This document shows positions 17,216 through 25,497 of a stretch of DNA of 64,000 bases, piece by piece; within the stretch, counting starts at the first letter, position 1; each line of letters opens with the position of its first letter. Below the pieces are notes generated by a model that was not told where the DNA came from, ran no database searches, and worked only from the letters and a program-made list of their open reading frames with translations. The position numbers and the translations under genes were made by a program. This stretch comes from Oceanobacillus chungangensis (GTDB lineage Bacteria > Bacillota > Bacilli > Bacillales > Amphibacillaceae), in contig NZ_PIOD01000008.1 in NCBI RefSeq assembly GCF_003369565.1, forward strand, positions 154,157 to 218,156, given 5' to 3'.

Positions 17216-17983
17216 GTGGAAGCGATATTAGAGACGAAAGACTTATCGATTGCCTTTGGCGGACATGTTGCAGTAAATGGTGTATCTGTAAAAATAACGG
17301 AGAAAAAATTCACCTCTATTATTGGACCAAATGGAGCAGGAAAGACCACTTTTTTTAACCTGCTTAGCGGGCAGCTAACGCCAACACATGGAACAATCTA
17401 TTTCAAGGGAAGAGACATTACGAAACTGTCTACTACTAATCGGACCCGCTTAGGAATTGGTAGATCCTTTCAAATTACGAATGTATTCCCCAATCTAACC
17501 GTGCATGAAAATGTTCGCTTAGCGGTGCAATCGCAAGCGAATGTTCGATATCAAATGCTAGCTCACTTTAACCATTATAAGCAATTTAAAGAAAAAGCAA
17601 ACGAATTATTGGAACTCGTTTTTCTCGATGATAAGGCTAATTCACTTGCAGTTAATCTAGCCCATGGAGAAAAGCGTAAATTAGAGATTGCAATGCTTCT
17701 AGCTTTAGAGACAGAGATTTTGCTGCTCGATGAGCCGACAGCAGGCATGTCTTTAGAAGAAGTTCCAGCGATCATTGATGTCATTAAGAAAATTAAAGGT
17801 CAGGAAGATCGGACGATTGTTCTAATCGAACACAAGATGGATATGATCTTGGGGATGTCTGACGAGGTGCTTGTATTATTTCATGGCGAATTAATTGCAC
17901 AGGGAACGCCTGAAGAAATGATTGAAAATGAAACCGTTCAATCCGCGTATTTGGGAGGTCAATATGATGAGCAGCTTACTTAG
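17216..17983 (+). CDS. ABC importer ATPase, LivG type
   Basis: A 255-residue nucleotide-binding subunit. Walker A GPNGAGKTT lies near residues 37-45, the signature is the degenerate LAHGEKRKLEIA typical of LivG-like proteins, and Walker B LLLDEPTAGMS follows, with the H-loop in LIEHKMDMI. It drives the importer made with LivF, LivH and LivM. An upstream TTG start at 17198 is in frame, but AAAGGAGG at 17202-17209 sets GTG at 17216 as the start. It overlaps livF by 17 bases. Confidence 0.9.
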   Translation: MEAILETKDLSIAFGGHVAVNGVSVKITEKKFTSIIGPNGAGKTTFFNLLSGQLTPTHGTIYFKGRDITKLSTTNRTRLGIGRSFQITNVFPNLTVHENVRLAVQSQANVRYQMLAHFNHYKQFKEKANELLELVFLDDKANSLAVNLAHGEKRKLEIAMLLALETEILLLDEPTAGMSLEEVPAIIDVIKKIKGQEDRTIVLIEHKMDMILGMSDEVLVLFHGELIAQGTPEEMIENETVQSAYLGGQYDEQLT

Positions 17984-18674
17984 ATTAAATCAGGTAGAGG
18001 CGTTTATCCAGAAGTTTCATATTTTACATGACATCTCATTCGAAGTCCCAAAAGGAGAAGTTACGGTATTGCTTGGGAGAAATGGTGCAGGGAAAACGAC
18101 GACATTAAGAACGATTATGGGACTGAACAAGGTGTCGAAAGGTTCGATTAACTTTCAAGGTGAGGAAATCGGCAATTTGCTGACACATCGAATTGCAAAC
18201 AAGGGAATTGGATTCGTGCCAGAGGAGCAAGGAATTTTCGGTGAGTTAACAGTAGGTGAAAATATGAGAGTCGCCATGAAGAAAGAGGATGAGCAAACAA
18301 CGAAACGGATGGAATGGGTGCTCGACCTATTTCCAGATTTAAAAAAGTTTTGGAAAAAGCCTGGAGGCGCACTTAGTGGTGGTCAAAAACAAATGTTAGC
18401 AATTGCCCGGGCATATGTTAATGAAAATGAACTCCTTCTCATTGATGAGCCAAGTAAGGGTCTAGCACCAATTATTGTTGATAAAGTAACCGAATCCATC
18501 CAACAAATGAAAGAGCAAACAACAATTTTATTAGTCGAACAGAATTTTTTAATGGCAAGTAAGATTGGAAAAAAATTTTACATTATTGATGACGGCAGGA
18601 CCGTTCATAGTGGGCAAATGGATGAACTAAAAGAAGATAAGGTATTAATGAAAAAATATCTCGGTATTTCTTAG
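17967..18674 (+). CDS. ABC importer ATPase, LivF type
   Basis: A 235-residue second nucleotide-binding subunit. Walker A GRNGAGKTTT, ABC signature LSGGQKQMLAIARA, Walker B LLLIDEPSKGLAP and the switch His/Gln region LLVEQNFLMA are present. The EPSKGLAP form is specific to LivF proteins. GGGAGG at 17953-17958 supports ATG at 17967 or 17964. It begins inside the end of livG, so translation is coupled, and is 12 bases from livH. Confidence 0.9.
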   Translation: MSSLLRLNQVEAFIQKFHILHDISFEVPKGEVTVLLGRNGAGKTTTLRTIMGLNKVSKGSINFQGEEIGNLLTHRIANKGIGFVPEEQGIFGELTVGENMRVAMKKEDEQTTKRMEWVLDLFPDLKKFWKKPGGALSGGQKQMLAIARAYVNENELLLIDEPSKGLAPIIVDKVTESIQQMKEQTTILLVEQNFLMASKIGKKFYIIDDGRTVHSGQMDELKEDKVLMKKYLGIS

Positions 18675-18686
18675 GGGGGAAGTTAC

Positions 18687-19547
18687 ATGGATTTAATAAG
18701 TACGTTAGTTATTAATGGGCTCGCGACAGGCATGTTAATTTTCCTCCTTGCAGCTGGATTAACACTAATCTTTGGCCTAATGAGTGTACTGAACTTTGCC
18801 CATGGAGGATTATTTATATGGGGTGCCTATACCGGTGTGTGGAGCTACCAGTTAAGTGGCAGCTTTATCATCGGGATTATTGTTGCGATTGTAACTGGAT
18901 TATTACTCGGACTTATTACGGAAAAGTTAATCATTCGACCCGTATACGGCAATCACATTCAACAAATCTTAATCACTTTAGGGTTCATGCTCGTGCTGCA
19001 GGAATTTATTAAAGTTGTCTTTGGACCGAATCAAATAGCAGTTTCTCCCCCAGCGTTCCTGCAAGGGAGTTTTTATGTTGGTGACGTCATTTTTATCAAG
19101 TATCGCCTATTCATTATCATTTTGGGCTTGCTCGTTTACTTTGTTTCGATGTTCATATTAAAACGAACTCGGATCGGATTGATTGTTCGTGCAGGTGTGA
19201 TGAATAAAGAAATGGTCCAATCACTTGGAATTAATATCCGACTTGTTTTCATGTTGGTTTTCATGGTTGGCGCTGCACTGGCTGCCCTTAGTGGGATGCT
19301 TCATGCCCCATACTCTGGTGTGATCTATGCAGAAATGGGGCTGGAATTTTCAATTTTAGCCTTTATAGTAGTTGTAATCGGCGGTATGGGGAGCTTTTCT
19401 GGATCATTATTTGCAGCAATCTTAGTAGGTATAGCGCAAGCATTCATGGCATACTATGTCCCAGCACTTTCACTTGCAGTCAATATGTTATTAATGACCG
19501 TCGTACTCATCTTTAGACCACAAGGCCTGTTTAAGGCGAAGGGGTGA
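18687..19547 (+). CDS. ABC importer permease, LivH type
   Basis: A 286-residue membrane protein with about eight hydrophobic helices. LIFGLMSVLNFAHGGLFIWGAYTG (read in two parts: LIFGLMSVLNFAHG and LFIWGAY) near residues 27-50 is the LivH hallmark, and GGMGSFSGSLFAAILVG near the C-terminus is the coupling-helix region. It forms the translocation pore with LivM. GGGGGGAAG precedes the ATG. Confidence 0.9.
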   Translation: MDLISTLVINGLATGMLIFLLAAGLTLIFGLMSVLNFAHGGLFIWGAYTGVWSYQLSGSFIIGIIVAIVTGLLLGLITEKLIIRPVYGNHIQQILITLGFMLVLQEFIKVVFGPNQIAVSPPAFLQGSFYVGDVIFIKYRLFIIILGLLVYFVSMFILKRTRIGLIVRAGVMNKEMVQSLGINIRLVFMLVFMVGAALAALSGMLHAPYSGVIYAEMGLEFSILAFIVVVIGGMGSFSGSLFAAILVGIAQAFMAYYVPALSLAVNMLLMTVVLIFRPQGLFKAKG

Positions 19548-19553
19548 AAAAAT

Positions 19554-20600
19554 ATGAACCTAGCAAAAGTTGAAAAAAGTACATGGATCTATCTTGCTAT
19601 TAGTTTGTTGTTAGTAATTGTTCCGTTCATCGTAACAGGTAGAAGTATGCAATTTATTATCATTCAGTTTTTCATTTTCGCGATTTTCGCAATGAGTTAT
19701 GACATTTTATTAGGTTATACAGGAATCATTTCTTTTGGACATGTAATGTTTTTTGGAATTGGAGCCTATTCAACTGCAATTGTAATGAACCGGTTTGATT
19801 CGACAATTCTATCGTTTATTTTGGCAATTATTATTGCCATCATCTTGGCCGCAATTGTGAGCTTAATCGTCGGTATGCTGACACTAAGATTAAAAAGCCA
19901 TTTTTATGCGATGCTCACTTTAGCACTTGCGGGTTTATTCTTGGTTGGAGCTGAGAAGTGGCGGTCTTTAACTGGTGGTAATGATGGATTTACCTTCAGT
20001 CTGCCAGAAATTCTCCGTGATTCACAGAGTTTATATATGCTTTGCCTTCTGTCGCTCGTGCTGATTTTCTTTGGACTTAGACGCTTGACGAAATCACCGT
20101 TTGGGCGGGTGTTAATGGCGATACGAGAGAATGAAAAACGAACGGAATCGTTAGGCTATAAGATTGTTCATTATAAGGTAATTGCTAGTGTCGTTGCAGG
20201 GGTAGTTGCTAGTTTTGCTGGAGTACTCTATTCTATTTCCCTACGTTTCGTAAATACGAGCGTTTTTGCTACAGATATGACGATTGATGTACTTTTAATG
20301 ACTATTATCGGCGGAGTTGGAACTTTAATTGGACCAATCATTGGTGCAGGATTAGTAGAATTTGCCCATCATTGGCTATCGAGTTTGGCAGATGTTCATT
20401 GGATCTTCGAGCGTTGGATTATCTTATATGGGATTGTCTATATTCTCGTCGTTATCTTTTTCCCGCTTGGTATCGTCGGTACAATCCAAAAGAAGTTCTT
20501 CAATCGACAGAATTACCAAAAGAAAAAGCAGCAAAATCCCCGTAGAAAACTAGACGAAGGCAGGAAGGAAGATGAGGATGAGCTCTATCGGAATGGTTAG
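19554..20600 (+). CDS. ABC importer permease, LivM type
   Basis: A 348-residue membrane protein with about nine hydrophobic segments. YTGIISFGHVMFFGIGAYS (about residues 55-75), LTLRLKSHFYAMLTLA and the coupling segment GGVGTLIGPIIGAG identify the LivM family. The C-terminal tail beyond the last helix is highly charged (RRKLDEGRKEDEDE), longer than usual, and its codons overlap the start of the following KASIII-like gene. The tail may partly reflect that overlap. It completes a full five-component importer with no gene missing. Confidence 0.9.
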   Translation: MNLAKVEKSTWIYLAISLLLVIVPFIVTGRSMQFIIIQFFIFAIFAMSYDILLGYTGIISFGHVMFFGIGAYSTAIVMNRFDSTILSFILAIIIAIILAAIVSLIVGMLTLRLKSHFYAMLTLALAGLFLVGAEKWRSLTGGNDGFTFSLPEILRDSQSLYMLCLLSLVLIFFGLRRLTKSPFGRVLMAIRENEKRTESLGYKIVHYKVIASVVAGVVASFAGVLYSISLRFVNTSVFATDMTIDVLLMTIIGGVGTLIGPIIGAGLVEFAHHWLSSLADVHWIFERWIILYGIVYILVVIFFPLGIVGTIQKKFFNRQNYQKKKQQNPRRKLDEGRKEDEDELYRNG

Positions 20601-21603
20601 TACAGGAATTTACCTACCTGAAAAACGGATGTCTTCCAATGAATTGGCTTCAGCTGCAAGTCTTCCCCTACATGTTGTCGAAGAAAAAATGGGAATAAAG
20701 GAGAAAACATTGCCAGAGGATAAGGATCATACGGCATTAATGGGGATTGATGCTGCAAAAAAAGCAATTGATAAAGCAGGAATTGATCCGAAAGCAATTG
20801 ACCTTGTGATTTATATTGGTGAAGAACATAAAGAGTATCCTCTTTGGACTGCAGGAATTAAATTACAGCATGAGATTGGTGCGGAGAATGCTTGGGCTTT
20901 TGATACGGCGCTTCGCTGTGGAACGACGATTATGGCCTTGAAGCTTGCAAAAGACATGATGACAGCGGATGATGAAATCAATACGGTGCTGCTCGCTGGT
21001 GGTTATCGCAATGTTGATTTTATCAATTACCAAAATCCTAATACTCGTTTCATGTTTAATCTTGGAGCTGGTGGAGGAGCAATTATTCTGCAAAAGGGTT
21101 ACGAGCGAAATCAGCTGCTCGGAACGCATCTGATGACGGATGGATCGTTTTCCGAAGATGTTGTTATCCCAACAGGTGGGACGAAAAGTCCAATTACACA
21201 AGATACATTAGCAGCTGGGCTCTATCAGTTCGATGTATTAGATCCAACAGGAATGAAACAAAGACTAGAAGAAAAATCAATGAAAAATTTTATTAGTTGT
21301 ATTGAAAAGGCATTAGCGAAAAGCGGCTATTCAAAAAAGGATATTGACTATGTTGCGCTCCTACATATGAAGCGTTCTGCACATCATTACGTACTAGATC
21401 AACTAGGCGTATCCCATGATAAATCAATCTATTTAGAAGACTATGGTCATATCGGACAAATTGATCAAATTCTTTCACTTGAATTAGCAGAGCAGCAAGG
21501 GAAATTGAAGGATGGTTCGATCGTTGTTCTCGTTTCTGCTGGGATTGGCTATGCATGGGGAGCGAATGTGATTAGATGGGGGAAAAATAAGGAGGTTATG
21601 TAA
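20578..21603 (+). CDS. KASIII-like thiolase-fold enzyme 2
   Basis: A 341-residue paralog of the protein at 14735-15733. The nucleophile is the Cys in DTALRCGTTI (residue 114 from this start), the first histidine is in ALLHMKRS, and the FabH asparagine position is again histidine in DYGHIGQID. Its C-terminus SAGIGYAWGANVIRW matches paralog 1. Two start codons exist; ATG at 20578 lies nine bases after AGGAAGG, while ATG at 20572 is too close. It overlaps the end of livM by 23 bases and is followed one base later by the hydrolase. Two different active-site neighbourhoods (SSCFP versus LRCGT) suggest different acyl partners or a heterodimer. Confidence 0.82.
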   Translation: MSSIGMVSTGIYLPEKRMSSNELASAASLPLHVVEEKMGIKEKTLPEDKDHTALMGIDAAKKAIDKAGIDPKAIDLVIYIGEEHKEYPLWTAGIKLQHEIGAENAWAFDTALRCGTTIMALKLAKDMMTADDEINTVLLAGGYRNVDFINYQNPNTRFMFNLGAGGGAIILQKGYERNQLLGTHLMTDGSFSEDVVIPTGGTKSPITQDTLAAGLYQFDVLDPTGMKQRLEEKSMKNFISCIEKALAKSGYSKKDIDYVALLHMKRSAHHYVLDQLGVSHDKSIYLEDYGHIGQIDQILSLELAEQQGKLKDGSIVVLVSAGIGYAWGANVIRWGKNKEVM

Positions 21604-21604
21604 A

Positions 21605-22510
21605 ATGGCAATTGTTGAATTGAAGAAAATATTGCTTAACAATGAGGAAGAGCTAGCTTATCGTGAACGAGAAGGTGGGAAGGATGTTGTTATCTTAGTC
21701 CATGGCAACATGACATCTTCTGTTCACTGGGATGTAGTAATTGAAAATCTATCAAGAGAATACAAAGTATATGCAGTTGATTTACGTGGCTTTGGAGAGT
21801 CAAGCTACAAGCAGCCGATTTTAGCGATTAAGGATTTTGCAGATGATTTGAAGCTATTTGTTGAGGCACTTCAGTTACAAGATTTTGCATTAGTGGGCTG
21901 GTCACTCGGTGGAACGGTTTGCCAGCAATTTTGTGCCGATTATCCAGGAAATTGTAATCGTTTGTTTTTGCTTGCATCTGGTTCTTCCAGGGGATATGGA
22001 TTTTATCCATTAGGAGAAGACGGCTTGCCTGACATTGCAAAACGCTATGAGACACTGGAGGCGGTTAAAGAAGATGATAAGCCGAAGATTGTTCAAACTG
22101 CTTATGATACATTAAATTATGACTTCTTACGGCAAATGTGGGATATGGTTATTTACGTTGATAATAAACCATCTCCAGAAAAATACCAAACCTATTTAGA
22201 AGAAATGACAAAACAGCGAAATCTGGCAGAATGCTATCAAGCGTTAAATATTTTTAATTTAAGTGCCGTTCACAATGGCCTGGTTGATGGCGAAGATAGA
22301 ATTAAAGACATTCAAATACCAGTTCTGATAGCTTGGGGAGAAAACGATATGGTCGTGACAAGGCAAATGACAGATGAATTGATAGCCGACTTTGGGGACA
22401 GAGCAAACTATCAAGAATTAAAGGGATGCGGTCATTCACCACAAACTGATAATCTTGACCAACTTTTAGGTGTGATGGAGAGATTCCTTAGTAAACAGGA
22501 AGTTCTTTAG
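21605..22510 (+). CDS. alpha/beta hydrolase
   Basis: A 301-residue alpha/beta-hydrolase-fold enzyme. The oxyanion strand VILVHGNMTSS is near residues 29-39, the nucleophile elbow GWSLGG carries Ser at about residue 99, the acid is in AWGENDMVV and the catalytic His in GCGHSPQ. The closest recognisable style is carboxylesterase/C-C hydrolase of the MhpC/BioH sort. Between a KAS-like enzyme and an SDR it could hydrolyse a thioester or a beta-diketone (inference). AAGGAGG ahead of the ATG lies within the KASIII gene end. Confidence 0.83.
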   Translation: MAIVELKKILLNNEEELAYREREGGKDVVILVHGNMTSSVHWDVVIENLSREYKVYAVDLRGFGESSYKQPILAIKDFADDLKLFVEALQLQDFALVGWSLGGTVCQQFCADYPGNCNRLFLLASGSSRGYGFYPLGEDGLPDIAKRYETLEAVKEDDKPKIVQTAYDTLNYDFLRQMWDMVIYVDNKPSPEKYQTYLEEMTKQRNLAECYQALNIFNLSAVHNGLVDGEDRIKDIQIPVLIAWGENDMVVTRQMTDELIADFGDRANYQELKGCGHSPQTDNLDQLLGVMERFLSKQEVL

Positions 22511-22601
22511 ATAGGGATGACAAAGGCAGAACTGTCGTATATGAATTTGCTTAAGTTCGCTCGCTAACGAAAGTGAAAAATCGATTAAAGGGGTTTTAAA
22601 G

Positions 22602-23345
22602 ATGAGGCGATTGCAAGATAAAGTGGCAATTATAACAGGAGCAGCAAATGGGATTGGTCTTGAGGCAGCAAGTACATTTGCAAAAGAAGGTGCAACGGTT
22701 GTTATTGCTGATTTCAACGAGGAAAAGGGATTGGATAGCGAAAGGGAGCTATCAGCAAAAGGCTTTACGTGTAAATTTATCCAAGTAAATGTTGCAGAGC
22801 GAGATAGTGTTAATCAATTGGTAGATCGTACAGTTCGTGAATATGGAAAAATTGATATTTTAGTAAATAATGCAGGAATAACACGAGATGCAATGCTTTC
22901 AAAAATGACTTTACTAGAGTTTCAGCAAGTGATTGATGTAAATTTAACTGGTGTATTTCATTGCACACAGGCGGTTCTCCCATCTATGGTTGCACAAGGG
23001 AAGGGGAAAATAATTAGCACCTCATCCGTTTCTGGCGTTTATGGAAATGTAGGGCAAACGAATTATGCTGCAGCAAAAGCAGCCATTATTGGTATGACAA
23101 AAACATGGGCAAAAGAGCTAGCAAGAAAAGGAATTAATGTAAATGCAGTTGTACCGGGCTTCACGGAAACGAGCATGGTCCAAGCGGTACCAGATAAAGT
23201 AATCGACAAAATGAAGGAACAAATTCCAATGCAGCGTCTTGGAAGGCCGGAAGATATCGCAAATGCATATTTATTCCTAGCATCTGACGAATCCGATTAT
23301 GTAAATGGTCATGCATTGCATGTTGATGGTGGTATTATGATGTAG
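22602..23345 (+). CDS. SDR oxidoreductase, FabG/PhaB-like
   Basis: A 247-residue short-chain dehydrogenase/reductase. The cofactor motif TGAANGIG is at residues 12-19, NNAGITRDAM gives the NAG motif, the catalytic Ser is in STSSVSGVYGN, and YAAAKAA gives the YxxxK. The C-terminus HALHVDGGIMM is FabG-like. An acidic residue after beta-2 (IADFNEE) favours NAD over NADP. The likely reaction is interconversion of (R)-3-hydroxyacyl- and 3-oxoacyl-thioesters, matching the MaoC product. A 90-base gap with a weak AAAGGGG site separates it from the hydrolase. A terminator follows. Confidence 0.88.
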   Translation: MRRLQDKVAIITGAANGIGLEAASTFAKEGATVVIADFNEEKGLDSERELSAKGFTCKFIQVNVAERDSVNQLVDRTVREYGKIDILVNNAGITRDAMLSKMTLLEFQQVIDVNLTGVFHCTQAVLPSMVAQGKGKIISTSSVSGVYGNVGQTNYAAAKAAIIGMTKTWAKELARKGINVNAVVPGFTETSMVQAVPDKVIDKMKEQIPMQRLGRPEDIANAYLFLASDESDYVNGHALHVDGGIMM

Positions 23346-23354
23346 GTGAAAGAC

Positions 23355-23390
23355 GAGAGCTGTCCTGTTTCATTGGATGGCTCTTTTGTT
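23355..23390 (+). terminator. terminator at end of importer/KAS operon
   Basis: An 11-bp stem GAGAGCTGTCC paired with GGATGGCTCTT (with wobble pairs) and a T-rich tail (TTTTGTTAGTTTT), ten bases after the SDR stop. Confidence 0.7.
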
Positions 23391-23530
23391 AGTTTTCCTT
23401 GGAGGAATAAGGATGGACACTCCAGAAATTGGAATCCTCGCTCCATCTCTATGCCTAAGCCTTCCAAATTCGAATAAAGCAACTCGACTTTCAACCTAAC
23501 ATTTACAGTAAACTTGTCCCCTTACTCACT

Positions 23531-23564
23531 ATGTAACCACCATGTAACTCTTTCAATCTATACT
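23531..23564 (+). promoter_or_regulatory. predicted activator site and promoter of ligase 2
   Basis: ATGTAAC at 23531-23537 is repeated at 23542-23548 (11-base period, 4-base spacer), then 10 bases, then TATACT at 23559-23564. Spacing is identical to the site at 15738-15771. The two sites differ in sequence outside the heptamers, so the match is not a duplicated segment. No -35 hexamer at 17 bases. Predicted target of the BTAD regulator. Confidence 0.62.
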
Positions 23565-23598
23565 TTAATTAATATTAGGTGTGGAGGGAGAAGAGGTT

Positions 23599-25080
23599 AT
23601 GCACTACAATATCAATTGGTTTGAGAACCGAGTGAAGTTAACGCCACATGAAATCGCGATTATCGATTCAGATACAAATGATTCATGGACATATGAACAA
23701 CTGCAGTATCGGGTCACTACAATAGTGAATTACTTCCACATGAATGATGTGCGAAAAGGGGATCGAGTTGCAATCCTTGCGCTGAATCATATTAGCTATT
23801 TTGATTTCTTTTTTGCTGCGATGAAGGTTGGTGCTATCTTTGTCCCATTAAATTGGAGATTATCTGAAACTGAACTTGAATATATGATTCAAGATGCTGA
23901 TCCAAAAATAATTGGAGTCGCTCCATCATTTGCAGGGAAAATAAACGCACTTGCAATCAATGCTAGTTTAATCACCATTAGTCACAATCAATATATAAAT
24001 CACTTACAAACTAAGCAAATCACAGTAAATACCATTCTAAATGAAGAAGATCCATTAGTGATGATATATACGGGGGGGACGACTGGGAAACCAAAAGGGG
24101 TTATTCTATCTCATCGGTCCATATTATGGAATGCCTTCAATACAATTATAAGCTGGAACTTAAGTAGTGATGATACGACGCTTACCTGCCTGCCAATGTC
24201 CCATACTGGAGGATTAAATGTTTATACTTTACCACTCTTGCTAATTGGTGGAAAGATTGTTATTGCTTCTGAATTTCATGCGGAGAAGGCTGTCCGAGAT
24301 CTGCTTAAATATAAATGTACGGTCGTATTATTTGTTCCAACAATGTATCACATGATTATTCAAACGAATGTATTTAAACAATCGTCTTTTCCTGACATGA
24401 AAGTGTTCGTCACAGGTGGGGCTCCATGTCCGCTTAACATCTATAAGGAATTTTCCAAGAAAGGACTTAAATTTAAAGAAGGGTATGGGTTAACGGAGGC
24501 GGGGCCAAATAATTTCTATATTGATTCTAGTGTTGTAGGCTCTAAGTTAGGATCCGTCGGAAAACCTATGCTATTTAATGATATTAAAATAATTAATGAG
24601 CATGGAAAAACAGCGTCAATAAACGAGGTTGGGGAATTATTAATTCGTGGAAATCACGCTTTTGAGTATTATTGGAAAAAACAAGAAGAGACGAAAAAAA
24701 CGATTGTAGATGGCTGGATACACACAGGAGATCTTGCTAAGAAAGATCAAGATGGATATGTATATATTGTTGGCAGAAAGAAAGATATGATTATAACAGG
24801 TGGGGAGAATGTTTATCCATTAGAAATAGAACAGTGGCTTGAAGCCCATCCTAATATTGATGAAGCAGCTGTGATTGGTATGCCAGATGAAAAATGGGGA
24901 GAGGTTGTTACTGCATTTGTTGTTTTAATAAATGAAATGACAGAAGCAGAGCTGGAAGCCTATTGTAACCAAAAATTAACCCGGTATAAGGTACCGAAGA
25001 AGTTTTTCATTATTAAGGAGCTGCCGAAGACATCTATTGGGAAAATAAATAAAGTTTCATTGCGAAAAATAGAAGTGTAG
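23599..25080 (+). CDS. acyl-CoA synthetase (AMP-forming), ligase 2
   Basis: A 493-residue ANL-superfamily ligase, only moderately similar to ligase 1. Motif A3 is IYTGGTTGKPKG (first Ser replaced by Gly, common in the family), A5 is GYGLTEAGP, A7 HTGDLAKKDQDGY, A8 GRKKDMIITGGENVYPLE, and the catalytic lysine lies in TSIGKINK near the end. ATG at 23599 follows GGAGGGAGAAGAGG. It forms its own transcription unit but shares the predicted activator-site layout of the importer operon, so it probably belongs to the same pathway, possibly activating a second acid or a breakdown product. Confidence 0.88.
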   Translation: MHYNINWFENRVKLTPHEIAIIDSDTNDSWTYEQLQYRVTTIVNYFHMNDVRKGDRVAILALNHISYFDFFFAAMKVGAIFVPLNWRLSETELEYMIQDADPKIIGVAPSFAGKINALAINASLITISHNQYINHLQTKQITVNTILNEEDPLVMIYTGGTTGKPKGVILSHRSILWNAFNTIISWNLSSDDTTLTCLPMSHTGGLNVYTLPLLLIGGKIVIASEFHAEKAVRDLLKYKCTVVLFVPTMYHMIIQTNVFKQSSFPDMKVFVTGGAPCPLNIYKEFSKKGLKFKEGYGLTEAGPNNFYIDSSVVGSKLGSVGKPMLFNDIKIINEHGKTASINEVGELLIRGNHAFEYYWKKQEETKKTIVDGWIHTGDLAKKDQDGYVYIVGRKKDMIITGGENVYPLEIEQWLEAHPNIDEAAVIGMPDEKWGEVVTAFVVLINEMTEAELEAYCNQKLTRYKVPKKFFIIKELPKTSIGKINKVSLRKIEV

Positions 25081-25140
25081 TAATGCACACTAAGCATTTT
25101 TTGTAGAAAATCTGGAGCGAGCATAAAGGTAATTTGGTCA

Positions 25141-25216
25141 GAATCCGAACATTAAGCAAATTTAATATTAAATCGTACGATTTTTATTGACAGTGCTACT
25201 TTGAGTTTGTTATGCT
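25141..25216 (+). promoter_or_regulatory. PurR boxes and sigma-A promoter of the purine operon
   Basis: GAATCCGAACATT at 25141-25153 matches the PurBox consensus (AWWWCCGAACWWT) at 12 of 13 positions. A weaker inverted box occupies 25172-25184 (ATCGTACGATTTT). In B. subtilis PurR needs one strong and one weak inverted box about 17 bases apart; here the gap is 18. TTGACA at 25187-25192 and TATGCT at 25211-25216, 18 bases apart, form the promoter. PurR, relieved by PRPP, would repress initiation here. Confidence 0.8.
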
Positions 25217-25241
25217 TAACACGACAAAAGAATACGGAAAA

Positions 25242-25309
25242 CACCTCATATATACTAAGGATATGGCTTAGAGTCTCTACCTAGCACCGTAAATGCTAGA
25301 CTATGGGGA
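25242..25309 (+). promoter_or_regulatory. purine riboswitch aptamer, guanine type
   Basis: All three helices of the purine aptamer can be paired. P1 is 25244-25250 with 25302-25308, P2 is CTAAG / CTTAG (25255-25259, 25267-25271) closing loop GATATGG, and P3 is CTAGCA / TGCTAG (25281-25286, 25294-25299) closing loop CCGTAAA. The joining segments carry the conserved TCTCTAC and GACTATG. The specificity base, equivalent to position 74 of the xpt aptamer, is C25301, which selects guanine or hypoxanthine over adenine. Confidence 0.95.
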
Positions 25310-25352
25310 AGATGAGTCATTGCCCGTTACAATGATCTGTTTTTACATTGAA

Positions 25353-25405
25353 GTTTATTCATCTTCTCATAGTATTTGAGGAAGAAGAATGAACTTTTTT
25401 ATTTT
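25353..25405 (+). terminator. riboswitch-controlled terminator before purE
   Basis: GTTTATTCATCTTCTCA pairs with the segment ending GAATGAAC (one bulge, one mismatch), followed by TTTTTTATTTT. The upstream segment 25304-25316, which includes the 3' arm of aptamer P1, can instead pair with 25359-25371 and would form an antiterminator. Guanine binding therefore frees the terminator and turns the operon off. Confidence 0.85.
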
Positions 25406-25497
25406 GTAGCAAATATGGGGACAGTGATCTCCATCTGCACCTTGGTTAAACGAAGTGTAAGTTATCTAAAATTTTCAAAAAGAGAAAGAGGGATCTC

